A DNA stretch of 64,000 bases, from the NCBI RefSeq assembly GCF_004331465.1, contig NZ_SJKB01000004.1, positions 310,001 through 374,000 of the forward strand, given 5' to 3'. This document shows positions 25,767 through 34,900 of the stretch, piece by piece (the stretch's first letter is position 1; each line of letters begins with the position of its first letter). Origin of the DNA: Kribbella pittospori. Lineage in GTDB: Bacteria; Actinomycetota; Actinomycetes; Propionibacteriales; Kribbellaceae. The position numbers and the translations under genes were made by a program. Under the pieces are notes generated by a model. It saw only the letters and a list, made by a program, of their open reading frames with translations. It ran no database searches and was not told where the DNA came from.

Positions 25767-27587
25767 CTACGACGCGGTGGAACCGTGTCGTGCCCGGGTC
25801 GACAGAAGGAGTCTGGCCAGCCCGCTCCGGGTGCCCGCGACGGCGAGCCGATCGCCGCTCCGGAGCACTTTGCCGGACGCCGGATTCCAGTCCCACGGAC
25901 CATCGTCCTGGCGGGCCAGCACCCGCAGACCGCCCGCCTCGTCCAGCTCGCCCAGGCGCAGGCCAACGGCGACCGAGCCCGGCTCGACGGTGACCTCGGT
26001 GAGCAGCAGAACCCGCCGACCGGCCGGGACCGTCACCTGGCTGCGCCGGTTCGCGGCGGCTGCGGCGATCGCCGGGGCGACCAGCATCGACACCGAGCGG
26101 CTGTGGCCGAGCCCGAGCCGGCGCTCCACCCGCTGCGCGAGATCGTGGTCGAACATCCGCATCGTGATCCGGGCGTCCGGGTTCAGGTCGCGGACGACCA
26201 TCGCGGATTCCAGATTCGTGATGTCGCCGTCGGTGAGCGCGAGCACCGACAGACATCGCTGCACCCCGGCCGACCGCAGAGTCTCTTCGTTGCTGCTGTC
26301 ACCGATCACCACCGGGATCCGCAACCGATGCGCGGTCTGTACGCCGGGCGCGTCCTCGTCATGCTCGACGCCGACCACCGCGACGCCCCGCTCAGCTAGG
26401 ATCTCCAGCACTCGCGCGCCGACCGTCCCGAGACCGCAGACGACGACATGGTTGCGCGGCCGCCCGCGGACGCCGCCGATCACCCGCGACAGTCGCGCAC
26501 CGATCAGCGAGTCGACGATGACCGCGGTCAGCAGAGCCACCAGCACGATCCCGGTCAACTGGACCACGACGGCTGCGACCTTCGCCCACGGCGCCGCCTC
26601 GGAGAACGTGTCGTCCTCGATCCCGGCCGACGTCACCGCACCGGCCGCGAGGTAGACAGCCCGCAGCCATTCGACCTTCGCGATGAAATGCGTGAGCACG
26701 GTCCCGGCCAGCACGAGCAACGCCATCACTGCGGCGATCCGCCGTACCCTCCGGTCGAAGATGTCGCCGGCCGCCATCAGCCACCCGGCACGCCGTACGT
26801 CCCTCGTCCGCCAGACGCTGCGGATGCCGGTGCCGAGCACGATGTCACCGCTGGGATCGGTGCTCACGACCGGCAGCAGTTCCGGTGTCGCGGACGACGT
26901 CGTATCCGCGAGCACGGTCAGATGCGGCTCGCGGATCAGGTCGGCCTGACCGGCGACCAGGCGTCGGCCGCCGATCTCGAGCCAGGTGAGCTCGTCATCC
27001 TCGAGCGCGTCGGAGACGAACGCCGGAGCGGCCAACGACGGCCCGGAGATCACCACGCAGTCGCCGAGCAGGCTGTGCAACTGCTTGCCCAGCCGCGGGT
27101 TCACCATCTGCACGATGATCCGCAGATCGGGATCCATGTCGCGCGCGGTCAACGCGGTGTGGACGTTGTGAACGTCGTCCGTGTCGAGCAGCACCAAGGC
27201 CCGCGCGGTCGACGCGTTGCCGTCCTGAGCGTCGACTCCGGCTCGGCGCAGCAGCGACTCACTGATGACCCGGACACCCATCACCTGCGCGCCGAGCTCA
27301 CTGATCCGGTCGTAGTGCCGCGACGCCGGATTGACGATCGCGATCACCCGCTCGCCGGAGCTCACCAGCTCGGTGACGACCCGCAGCATGGTGCGATCCC
27401 CACCGCAGACGACCACTCCGCGCCCGTCCGCCGGGCCGATCGCCTCGCGGGCCCGGGCTCCCAATCCGCTCGGTTCCGCCGGGCCTCCGTCGGAGGAGGA
27501 ACTCTCGTCAGAAGCGGGCGGGCTCTCGGTACTCGCCCCACTCGTCCCGAAGAACGTGACAGATTTCCCCCATCGTGGCCTCCGCAC
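25767..27587 (-). CDS. RCK/TrkA-N protein with a central two-helix channel-like segment
   Basis: GTG 27587 is supported by GGAGG 6 nt upstream, although this puts 79 nt of the gene inside icmA. The 606-residue protein has an N-terminal Rossmann/RCK module (about residues 56-250, VVVCGGDRTM) and two membrane helices (about 284-303 and 337-359). These flank a pore-loop-like YLAAGAVTSAGIEDD, and a second Rossmann module follows (VVVCGLGTVG at 381-390). The canonical TVGYG selectivity filter is missing. It resembles CASTOR/POLLUX-type or fused potassium-channel proteins; ion specificity is unknown. Confidence 0.8.
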   Translation of the reverse strand: MRRPRWGKSVTFFGTSGASTESPPASDESSSSDGGPAEPSGLGARAREAIGPADGRGVVVCGGDRTMLRVVTELVSSGERVIAIVNPASRHYDRISELGAQVMGVRVISESLLRRAGVDAQDGNASTARALVLLDTDDVHNVHTALTARDMDPDLRIIVQMVNPRLGKQLHSLLGDCVVISGPSLAAPAFVSDALEDDELTWLEIGGRRLVAGQADLIREPHLTVLADTTSSATPELLPVVSTDPSGDIVLGTGIRSVWRTRDVRRAGWLMAAGDIFDRRVRRIAAVMALLVLAGTVLTHFIAKVEWLRAVYLAAGAVTSAGIEDDTFSEAAPWAKVAAVVVQLTGIVLVALLTAVIVDSLIGARLSRVIGGVRGRPRNHVVVCGLGTVGARVLEILAERGVAVVGVEHDEDAPGVQTAHRLRIPVVIGDSSNEETLRSAGVQRCLSVLALTDGDITNLESAMVVRDLNPDARITMRMFDHDLAQRVERRLGLGHSRSVSMLVAPAIAAAAANRRSQVTVPAGRRVLLLTEVTVEPGSVAVGLRLGELDEAGGLRVLARQDDGPWDWNPASGKVLRSGDRLAVAGTRSGLARLLLSTRARHGSTAS

Positions 27588-29181
27588 GCGCCGCCTCCAG
27601 CATGGGCTCGATCAGGTTGCCAGTACTCCTGGCCGCCTCCACCAGAGCCGTTAGCGTACGCCGGACGCGGTCCTCGTCACGGTGCGACTTGCGTTCCGCC
27701 AGCACCCGGCACTGCTCGACCTCGACCTCGTGGCTGACCCGCAGGATCTCCAGCTCGCCGGAGACGGTGTCGGTCAGCGTGTTCACGCCGACGATCTTCT
27801 TCTCGCCCTTCTCCAGCTTCTGCTGGTACTCGAAGGCGGCGTCGGCGATCTCGCCCATGAACCAGCCGTCCTCGATCCCGCGCAGGATGCCGCCGGTCAT
27901 CGAGCCGTCCGGGCTCATCTCCTTGATCCGCGCGAAGATCTCCTCGGCCTCCGCCTCGATCTTGTCGGTGAGCGCCTCGACGAACCAGGATCCACCGAGC
28001 GGGTCGGCGACGTTGGTGACGCCGACCTCCTCCATCAGCACCGACTGCGTGCGCAGCGCGATCTCGGCCGACTCCTCGCTCGGCAGCGCGAGCGTCTCGT
28101 CGAGCGCGTTGGTGTGCAGCGAGTTCGTCCCACCGAGGATGGCGGCCAGCGCTTCCACAGCCGTCCGTACGACGTTGTTGTACGGCTGCTGGGCGGTCAA
28201 CGACACCCCGGCGGTCTGCGTGTGGAACCGCAGCGACAGAGCCTTGTCGGTGCGAGCGCCGTACACATCGCGCAGCCAGCGCGCCCAGATCCGGCGGGCG
28301 GCACGGAACTTCGCGATCTCCTCGAAGAAGTCCAGGTGGCTGTCGAAGAAGAACGACAGCCCTGGCGCGAACACGTCGATGTCGAGTCCGCGGGACAGCC
28401 CGAGCTCGACGTACCCGAACCCGTCGGCCAGCGTGTACGCCAGCTCCTGCCCGGCCGTCGAACCGGCCTCGCGGATGTGATAGCCGGAGACGCTGAGCGG
28501 CTTGTACGCCGGGATGCGCTCGGCGCAGTACTCCATCAGGTCACCTATCAGGCGCAGGTGCGGTTCCGGTGGGAACAGCCACTCTTTCTGCGCGATGTAC
28601 TCCTTGAAGATGTCGGTCTGCAGCGTCCCGTTGAGCTTGGTGATGTCCGCGCCCTGCCGCTCGGCGGAGACCAGGTACATCACGAACGCCGGTACGGCGG
28701 GACCGGAGATCGTCATCGAGGTCGTGACGTCCTGCAGCGGGATGTCCTTGAACAGCCGGTCCATGTCGGCGGCCGAGTCGATCGCGACCCCGCAGTGGCC
28801 GACCTCGCCGAGCGCCTTCGGGTCGTCGGAGTCGCGGCCCATCAGCGTCGGCATGTCGAACGCGACGGACAGGCCACCTCCTCCGCCGTTCAGGATCATC
28901 TTGTACCGCTCGTTGGTCTGCTCGGCGTTGCCGAAGCCGGCGAACTGGCGGATCGTCCAGGTGCGGCCGCGGTAGCCGGTCGGGTACAGGCCGCGGGTGA
29001 ACGGGTACTCCCCCGGCCAGCCGATCCGCTCCATCCGCGGGTCGTCGACACCCTCGGGAGGTCCGTACACCGGCGCGACCTCGGTGCCGGAGAGCGTGGT
29101 GAAATCCGCCTCCCGCTTGCGCGCCGCGTCGTACCGCTGCTGCCACCGGCTCCGGCCGGCCGCGATCTGCTCGGCATCCAT
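27508..29181 (-). CDS. icmA: Isobutyryl-CoA mutase large subunit (B12-dependent mutase barrel)
   Basis: The 557-residue protein interconverts isobutyryl-CoA and n-butyryl-CoA together with a small B12-binding subunit (IcmB). The barrel motifs include YPTGYRGRTWTIRQFAGFG and RFHTQTAGVSLTAQQPYNN. Residues Phe80 (in TIRQF) and Gln198 (in KEYIAQKEW) match the substrate-defining pair of Streptomyces IcmA; methylmalonyl-CoA mutase has Tyr and Arg there. The C-terminal cobalamin domain is absent, as expected for IcmA, and no icmB is in the window. AGGAGGT lies 7 nt before the ATG. MeaB, a mutase chaperone GTPase, is encoded 14 kb away. Confidence 0.92.
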   Translation of the reverse strand: MDAEQIAAGRSRWQQRYDAARKREADFTTLSGTEVAPVYGPPEGVDDPRMERIGWPGEYPFTRGLYPTGYRGRTWTIRQFAGFGNAEQTNERYKMILNGGGGGLSVAFDMPTLMGRDSDDPKALGEVGHCGVAIDSAADMDRLFKDIPLQDVTTSMTISGPAVPAFVMYLVSAERQGADITKLNGTLQTDIFKEYIAQKEWLFPPEPHLRLIGDLMEYCAERIPAYKPLSVSGYHIREAGSTAGQELAYTLADGFGYVELGLSRGLDIDVFAPGLSFFFDSHLDFFEEIAKFRAARRIWARWLRDVYGARTDKALSLRFHTQTAGVSLTAQQPYNNVVRTAVEALAAILGGTNSLHTNALDETLALPSEESAEIALRTQSVLMEEVGVTNVADPLGGSWFVEALTDKIEAEAEEIFARIKEMSPDGSMTGGILRGIEDGWFMGEIADAAFEYQQKLEKGEKKIVGVNTLTDTVSGELEILRVSHEVEVEQCRVLAERKSHRDEDRVRRTLTALVEAARSTGNLIEPMLEAARAEATMGEICHVLRDEWGEYREPARF

Positions 29182-29210
29182 CAGTCAGACCTCCTAGAAG
29201 ACTGGTCCCA

Positions 29211-29234
29211 AAATACTAGGACGTCCAACTATTT
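29211..29234 (-). promoter_or_regulatory. 24-bp palindromic operator overlapping the icmA promoter
   Basis: A 24-bp imperfect palindrome (20 of 24 positions symmetric) is centred on GGACGTCC (29219-29226). It is flanked by AAATACTA and AACTATTT arms. On the minus strand it contains a TAGTAT -10-like box (29218-29213), so a bound dimer would block icmA transcription. The plus-strand gene at 29299 could share control. TetR-type regulators often use such sites; no regulator gene is adjacent. Confidence 0.6.
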
Positions 29235-29298
29235 CCAATTCCCGGGCTGACCCCGATCCGGCGAGATGATGCGCGGCAGGACCTGGGGAGGGGATTCC

Positions 29299-30417
29299 GT
29301 GCGGACTTTGACGACCGGACCGGTCGGGGTGCACTACGGCCAGCTGTACGTCCAGAGCCACGAGTTCGTGTCGGATCTGGGCGCGTCCTACGGCGGCCAG
29401 CAGAACGGGCTGTGTGGTGCGGCGGTGCCCGGGGCACTGTTCCTGATCACCGGCCTGCACACCGGCGACGTCGGCTTCTCGGTCGAGCTGCACGACTCCG
29501 AGCCACCGCTCGACGACGCCTGGGAGGAGATCGTCGAGGCGTCGTTCACGCCGGTCGGCGCGACCACCGCGCTCGTCGGCTGGGCCGGCGAGTGGCAGGA
29601 GCCGCTGGACCTGGCCGAGATCGACTACCGGGTGCGGTACTGCGGAACCGGTATGGACGCCGGCCACGAGACCGACACCACACTGGATGACGAGCCGCTC
29701 GTCGACCACTACCTGCTGCAGTTCTGGCCGGCGCCGCCCCAGCCGGACCGGGTCATCAAGGTCACGAGCGGTACGGCGGCGTACTGGCACGACTCCGCGC
29801 GACAGCAACCGCCTCCACCGACCGCGGAGGAGCGAGCCGAGGCCGAGCGGCAAGCTGAGCTGGAGCAGGAGCGCAGGCAGGCCGAGGCACGACTCGAGGT
29901 CGAGACGCGGGAGTGGGGCGGCACCCTGCCGAGCGAGGCGCTGCGCGCACTCGGCTGGGAGGCGATCCCGGTGGCGCTCACGGACCGCGCCGCGGCCGAG
30001 GCAATCGCGCGAGCCGACGCCGGGACGCAGCGAGCGGTCGCACGGTGGGCCGCGCGGCGCGCGTACGAGGAAGCCCGACTGACCGGGCACGACTGGGTCG
30101 CAGCAGCACTCGCCGCGATGGACCGGGGCGAGGAACTGCCGGAACCGTTCGACACCACCAGCAAGGCGTTCGATCGGGCCTGGGGCGATCAGAGCGTGAC
30201 GAAGACGCTGATCACCACCCGCAACGGCAGGTACGACAACTTCTCGCAGCAGGCGATGGCGATCCCGGCGATCTTCGAGGCGTGCGCCGACGAGCCGCTG
30301 ACCGCCGCGATCGGGGCAGTGCGGGTCGCCGTCGACACCTTCGGGTTCGGGCGGGAACAAGAGTTCTTCGCCGAACTGCGCCGGACCTTCCCAGCGCTAG
30401 CCGACCAGGCGTACTGA
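29299..30417 (+). CDS. Hypothetical protein, 372 aa
   Basis: GTG 29299 follows GGAGGGG by 6 nt and is preferred over ATG 29266. I do not recognise the family. Residues 1-160 look like a beta-rich domain (GVHYGQLYVQSHEF, then GALFLITGLHTGDVGFSVEL). About residues 175-200 form a charged helix (AEERAEAERQAELEQERRQA), and about 200-372 are mainly helical with WARRAYEEARLTGHDWVAAA-like segments. There is no signal peptide or membrane helix. It is divergent from icmA and its end overlaps the peptide-transporter ATPase gene by 21 bp. Confidence 0.7.
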   Translation: MRTLTTGPVGVHYGQLYVQSHEFVSDLGASYGGQQNGLCGAAVPGALFLITGLHTGDVGFSVELHDSEPPLDDAWEEIVEASFTPVGATTALVGWAGEWQEPLDLAEIDYRVRYCGTGMDAGHETDTTLDDEPLVDHYLLQFWPAPPQPDRVIKVTSGTAAYWHDSARQQPPPPTAEERAEAERQAELEQERRQAEARLEVETREWGGTLPSEALRALGWEAIPVALTDRAAAEAIARADAGTQRAVARWAARRAYEEARLTGHDWVAAALAAMDRGEELPEPFDTTSKAFDRAWGDQSVTKTLITTRNGRYDNFSQQAMAIPAIFEACADEPLTAAIGAVRVAVDTFGFGREQEFFAELRRTFPALADQAY

Positions 30418-32031
30418 CCGGCGGTGGGCCTGTTCGCGGGGATCGGGGACGGGCGCCGCTTCCAGCAGACGAATCGTGTACGGGTCCTGGGGTGCGCGTA
30501 GGACGGCCTCGCGGGTGCCTTGTTCGACGAGCTTGCCGTGGCTCATCACGGCGACGCGGTCGCAGACCTGGTCGACCACCGCGAGGTCGTGACTGATGAA
30601 CAGGCAGGCGAAATGCAGCCGGTCCTGCAGTGACCGGAGCAGTTCGAGCACCGTCGCCTGCACGGACACGTCAAGTGCCGATGTGGGTTCGTCCGCGATC
30701 AGCAGTCCGGGATCGAGCGAGACCGCCCGCGCGATCGACACTCGCTGCCGCTGACCGCCGGACAACTCGTGCGGATACCGTCCGGCCCAGCCGCGCGGCA
30801 GCTCGACGCTGTCCAGCAGCTCCTCGACCCGTCCACGCAGCTGATCACCCCGTACGCCGCGATGGACGGCGAGCGGCTCGCCGATGGACTGACCGACCGT
30901 CGCGCGCGGGTTCAGTGAGCCGGCCGGGTTCTGGAACACCACGCCGATCCGGGACCGGGTCTGCCGCACGGCCGACGACGACGCGGTGGTGAGAGCCTGA
31001 CCGTCGACCCGGACCTCGCCCGAGGTGATCGGTGCGAGGCTCAGCACGGACTTTCCGATAGTCGACTTCCCCGACCCGGACTCCCCCACCAGACCGGTGA
31101 TCTCGCCGGGGTTGAGCGCGAGGTTCACGTGATCCACCGCGAGGACCGTCTTGCCGCGCCGGCCGCGGTACTCGACCACGAGATCCTCGACCGACAGAGC
31201 CGGCGTACCTTCCGTCGGCCCGGAGGGTTTGTCGTCACGGAGACCGCCGCGCGGCACCGCGTCGAGCAGCGCCCGCGTGTACGGCTGCGTCGGCCGGTCG
31301 AACAGTTCGTGGACGTCGGCCGTTTCGACCACCGATCCCTTGCGCATGACAACGACCCGGTCGGCCACGTCCGCGACCACGCCCATGTCGTGCGTGATGA
31401 TCATGATCGCGCCGGAGATCTCCGACCGCATCGCGAGCAGTACGTCGAGCACCTCCTGCTGCACGGTCACATCGAGCGCGGTGGTCGGCTCGTCGGCGAT
31501 CAGCAGCTCGGGGTCACAGGCGACCGCGATCGCGATCATCACCCGCTGACACTGACCGCCGGACAGCTGGTGCGGGTAATACTTCAGCCGCGACTCGGGC
31601 TCGGGGATCTCGACCATCCGCAGCAGCTCGATCGCCCGCTCCCGGGCCTGGCCGCGAGACAGTCCCGGCTGGTGCGCCCGGATCATCTCGATCAGCTGCG
31701 ACCCGATCGTGAACACCGGGTCCAGCGCGCCGACCGGGTCCTGGAAGATCATCGCGATCCGCCGGCCGCGCAGCGTCGTCAGCTCGGCCCGCGACATCGA
31801 CAGCACGTCCTCGCCGCCGAAGCTGATCCGCCCGCCCACCGTCGCGTTGGACGGCAGCAGCCCGAGCGCCGCCAGCGACGTGACGCTCTTGCCCGATCCG
31901 GACTCCCCCACGACCGCGAGTACCTCGCCCGGCCGGACGGCGAAAGTCACGTTGTCCACCGCGCGATGCGTCGTACCGCCGACGGTGAAGTCGACGGTCA
32001 GGTCCTCGAACCGCAGGATGTCGTCGGTCAC
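30397..32031 (-). CDS. Peptide ABC transporter, fused double ATPase (DppD-DppF type)
   Basis: GTG 32031 overlaps the upstream regulator stop (GTGA) and has GAGGAGG upstream. The 544-residue protein contains two complete nucleotide-binding domains. Each has a Walker A GESGSGKS, a signature LSGGQ (LSGGQCQRV and LSGGQRQRV) and a Walker B LLIADEPT. Between them lies a short linker with PRGGLRDDKP. The first half resembles DppD and the second DppF, so one polypeptide replaces the usual pair. It is the last gene of the seven-gene peptide operon and energises the two permeases encoded upstream. Confidence 0.92.
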   Translation of the reverse strand: MTDDILRFEDLTVDFTVGGTTHRAVDNVTFAVRPGEVLAVVGESGSGKSVTSLAALGLLPSNATVGGRISFGGEDVLSMSRAELTTLRGRRIAMIFQDPVGALDPVFTIGSQLIEMIRAHQPGLSRGQARERAIELLRMVEIPEPESRLKYYPHQLSGGQCQRVMIAIAVACDPELLIADEPTTALDVTVQQEVLDVLLAMRSEISGAIMIITHDMGVVADVADRVVVMRKGSVVETADVHELFDRPTQPYTRALLDAVPRGGLRDDKPSGPTEGTPALSVEDLVVEYRGRRGKTVLAVDHVNLALNPGEITGLVGESGSGKSTIGKSVLSLAPITSGEVRVDGQALTTASSSAVRQTRSRIGVVFQNPAGSLNPRATVGQSIGEPLAVHRGVRGDQLRGRVEELLDSVELPRGWAGRYPHELSGGQRQRVSIARAVSLDPGLLIADEPTSALDVSVQATVLELLRSLQDRLHFACLFISHDLAVVDQVCDRVAVMSHGKLVEQGTREAVLRAPQDPYTIRLLEAAPVPDPREQAHRRSVRLVG

Positions 32032-32546
32032 TCGCCCTCCTCGGCGTCGAGTTTGTCCTTGTACTCCTGCCAGTCGAGGAGCATCTTGCGGTGGTACGTC
32101 GCCAGCCACTCGAAGTAGTTGCGCGCGTTCCGCAGCCGCTTCCGCGGACCGGTCATCCCTTCGGGCAGCTCGGCGAGCATGTCCTCGAAGACCTGCCGTT
32201 GCTTGCCGAGAGACCTGCGCTCGCCCGCGAGGAAGCTCCCCCAGACGTCGTCCTCGACCTTGAAGTAGTGACTGCGATCCCCCGGTACGGCGTGCCGCGC
32301 GATGAACCCGAGGTCGATCAGCCGACGCGTCGTACTCGAGATCGACCCCGCACTCGCGGACAGCGCCCGGGCCAGCTCGGCCGAGGAGACGAACGGCTTG
32401 TTGCTCACCATCAGGTAGCCGAGCACCCGGCCCTCCATTCGCGGCGAGCCGGCCAGCTCTCTGAGCAGGGCGAACTGCTCGACGAACTCCGCGCGGCGCG
32501 GGTCCTCCTCCCAGGCCTCGTCGTCGACCGGTTTGTCATCCGCCAT
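32028..32546 (-). CDS. GbsR/MarR-family regulator inside the peptide operon
   Basis: ATG 32546 follows AGGAGGT and overlaps the stop of the serine hydrolase gene (TAATG). The 172-residue protein has a winged helix (about residues 30-95: GRVLGYLMVSNKPFVSSAEL, then ALSASAGSISSTTRRLIDLG) and a helical C-terminal part for dimerisation. Its place between the hydrolase and the ATPase gene is unusual, because regulators usually lie at an operon edge. It may autoregulate the operon, perhaps through the palindrome at 38876-38892. Confidence 0.85.
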   Translation of the reverse strand: MADDKPVDDEAWEEDPRRAEFVEQFALLRELAGSPRMEGRVLGYLMVSNKPFVSSAELARALSASAGSISSTTRRLIDLGFIARHAVPGDRSHYFKVEDDVWGSFLAGERRSLGKQRQVFEDMLAELPEGMTGPRKRLRNARNYFEWLATYHRKMLLDWQEYKDKLDAEEGE

Positions 32547-34006
32547 TACGACCTCCTGGCCAAAGCGTGCACCTCGGCGTCCGCGATCTGCGCCGAACGG
32601 CGCGCCCGGAACACCTCGACCGGCCACCGCGAGCTGCCGCCGTACCGGACGACCTCGGGCTGTCCGTCGGCATCCCAGGTGAACTCCACCTTCTCGCCGA
32701 TCGACCCGAACCCGGCCGCCGGTACGACGGCCAGCGTGTTCTCGTCGATGACCTGGAGCTCCTCGTAACTGTCGACCGGGTCCGGCGCGGCCGGGAAGAA
32801 CGCGACCAGCCGGCCACCGAGCAGCGCGATGCTCATCACGCCCATCAGGTTCGCGAAGTTGCCGCAGAACCGGCGCCCGTCGATGTCGCTCGGCACCGCG
32901 GAGCCGGCCGGAGCGTCAGCAGCCAGGTTGAGCAGCTTGACCACGCCGGTCGCGAGGATGCCGGCCGGGCCGCCGATGCAGTTGGTGAGCACCGACACGA
33001 CGATCTGGTCGACCGGGTCGATGAAGGTCCGGGTGATGTGGCCCGGGTACCCGCCGCTGTGGCCGACCAGTCGGCGGTCGCCGACCTTCACGATGTCCAG
33101 GCCCAATCCGTACCGGCCGATCTCGCGGCCGTGCGCGTTGACCAGGCTCTCGTCGCGCTGCAGCAGCCGCTTGCTCGCGTCGGACAGCAGCTGATCCGCT
33201 CCGAAGAAGTGCGCGGCGCCGTACGACGTGAGGTCCTCGGCGGTCGAGTAGAAGCCGGTGGCCGCGGCCATCGCCCGAGTGTCGACGTGCGGGATGGTCT
33301 CGCGTACGTCGGAACCGTCCAGCAGCCCGGTGTGTCCACCGGCGTACTCGCTCGCCCGCTGCGGGTCCCATTCCGCGCCAGTGTTCGCCAGGCCGAGGCG
33401 AGCGGTGATGTTGGCGGCGACGTAATCGCCGTACGAGCGCCCGCTCGCGGACTCGATCACCAGGCCGAGCAGCGAGTAGCCGATGTTCGTGTACTTGAAG
33501 TGCTCGTTCGGCTCGAAGACCTGACCATGGCTCAGGCACAACTCCACCAGCGCCTTGCGGTCCGGGAACGGATCCATCAGCTGCCAGTAGTCCTTGTCGA
33601 CGCCGTCGCGGATCACGCCGCCCTGGTGACCGAGCAGCTCGCGCACGGTGACCGGCGCCAGCGCACTGCCGGCGAGCTCGGGCACGTGCGCGTCGATCGG
33701 GTCGTCCAGGCGGACCTTGCCCTGCTCGGCCAACTGAAGGATCGAGGTCGCGGTGAACGTCTTCGAGTGCGACGCGATCCGGAACAGGTGGTCGGTCCGC
33801 AGCGGCGTACCGGCCACCTCGTCGCTGTTGCCCAGCGCGGTCGACAGGACGAGCTCGTCACCGACCCGGATCGCCGCCTGGACTCCCGGGGTCCGCAGGT
33901 AGCGGCGCTGGTACTCCAGCCAGCTCTCGATCGCGGGTGCGGCTTCACGAGCGGTGGTGAGGTCATACGAGGACAAGGCGGCGTCCGTTCTGTCGTGGGT
34001 GGTCAT
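32546..34006 (-). CDS. Serine hydrolase of the beta-lactamase class C / S12 peptidase family
   Basis: The 486-residue protein has the S-x-x-K motif SHSK (residues 79-82), the Y-x-N motif YTN (172-174) and an H-S-G (316-318) in place of KTG. This is the pattern of D-aminopeptidases, esterases and R61-like enzymes rather than true lactamases. No signal peptide is visible, so it probably works in the cytosol on imported peptides. It starts right after the DppC stop (TGAATG) in the peptide operon. D-amino acid peptide cleavage is inference from context. Confidence 0.88.
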   Translation of the reverse strand: MTTHDRTDAALSSYDLTTAREAAPAIESWLEYQRRYLRTPGVQAAIRVGDELVLSTALGNSDEVAGTPLRTDHLFRIASHSKTFTATSILQLAEQGKVRLDDPIDAHVPELAGSALAPVTVRELLGHQGGVIRDGVDKDYWQLMDPFPDRKALVELCLSHGQVFEPNEHFKYTNIGYSLLGLVIESASGRSYGDYVAANITARLGLANTGAEWDPQRASEYAGGHTGLLDGSDVRETIPHVDTRAMAAATGFYSTAEDLTSYGAAHFFGADQLLSDASKRLLQRDESLVNAHGREIGRYGLGLDIVKVGDRRLVGHSGGYPGHITRTFIDPVDQIVVSVLTNCIGGPAGILATGVVKLLNLAADAPAGSAVPSDIDGRRFCGNFANLMGVMSIALLGGRLVAFFPAAPDPVDSYEELQVIDENTLAVVPAAGFGSIGEKVEFTWDADGQPEVVRYGGSSRWPVEVFRARRSAQIADAEVHALARRS

Positions 34007-34900
34007 TCAGGAGCGTCCCTTCGGGTTGACCGCGTCGCGGAGTACGTCGCCGAGGGTGATCAGGCTCAGTACGGTCGCGGCGAGGAAGATGCCCGGGTAG
34101 ATCAAGGTGTGCGGTGCCTGCTGGAACCTGGACTGCGCGGTGGCGAGTTGCAGGCCCCACGAGATCGACGGCGCCCGCAGGCCGAGGCCGAGGAACGTCA
34201 GCGTCGACTCCGCGACGATCACGCCCCCGACGGTCAGGGTGGCGACCGCGAGCACCGGTCCGATCGAGTTCGGCAACACATAGTGACTGAGAATGCGGCT
34301 GGTCGGGAACCCCATGGCCTTCGCCGCTTGCACGTACTCCGCGTCCCGGGTCGCACGGACCGTCGTACGGACCATCCGGGCGAGCGCCGGCCAGGAGAAC
34401 AACGCGAGCACGAGCGCGACCGACAGCACCGACCGCTTGCCGAGACTGTTCAGTACGACGATCGCCCCGAGCAGGAACGGGAAGCCGAGGAAGACGTCGG
34501 TCAGCCGGGCCAGCACCGAGTCGGCCCAACCACCGACGTACCCGGCGATGGTGCCGACTCCGACGGCGATGACGAGCGCGACCAGCGTGCACATCAGGCC
34601 GACCGCCAGCGACGCGCGAGCGCCGTGGACGACGTTCGCGTAGACGTCGCAGCCCTGCAGGTCCTGGCCGAACGGATGCCCGTGCGACGACGGACGCGCG
34701 CTCGCCGAGATGTCGCACGCACGCGGATCCGGGTTGCCGAACCATCCGCCGACCCAGCCCGGGAACAGAGCGAGCAACAGGAGTACGGCGAGCACGGTCA
34801 GCGGCACCCAGAACAGCACGCGGTGGCGGACGGTCGCCCAGACCCCGCGGCCGGCAAGCGTGTCGTCTTCGATCGGCTGCACCAGCACCTGGTCAGTCAT
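34007..34900 (-). CDS. Peptide ABC transporter permease (DppC/OppC type)
   Basis: The 297-residue membrane protein has an N-terminal cytoplasmic stretch, a first helix (VLFWVPLTVLAVLLLLALFP), a periplasmic loop with two cysteines (RACDIS and LQGCDVY) and a core of five helices. The EAA-type loop reads EYVQAAKAMGFPTSRILSHY. The loop GHPFGQDLQGCDVYANVVHG matches the DppC pattern. The start lies 8 nt inside the end of the dppB-like gene. Confidence 0.92.
   Translation of the reverse strand: MTDQVLVQPIEDDTLAGRGVWATVRHRVLFWVPLTVLAVLLLLALFPGWVGGWFGNPDPRACDISASARPSSHGHPFGQDLQGCDVYANVVHGARASLAVGLMCTLVALVIAVGVGTIAGYVGGWADSVLARLTDVFLGFPFLLGAIVVLNSLGKRSVLSVALVLALFSWPALARMVRTTVRATRDAEYVQAAKAMGFPTSRILSHYVLPNSIGPVLAVATLTVGGVIVAESTLTFLGLGLRAPSISWGLQLATAQSRFQQAPHTLIYPGIFLAATVLSLITLGDVLRDAVNPKGRS

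Noticed and set aside
32546..34006. Serine hydrolase as a beta-lactamase
   Set aside because: It has SHSK and YTN but HSG instead of KTG, lacks a signal peptide, and sits in a peptide-uptake operon, so a peptidase or esterase is more likely.
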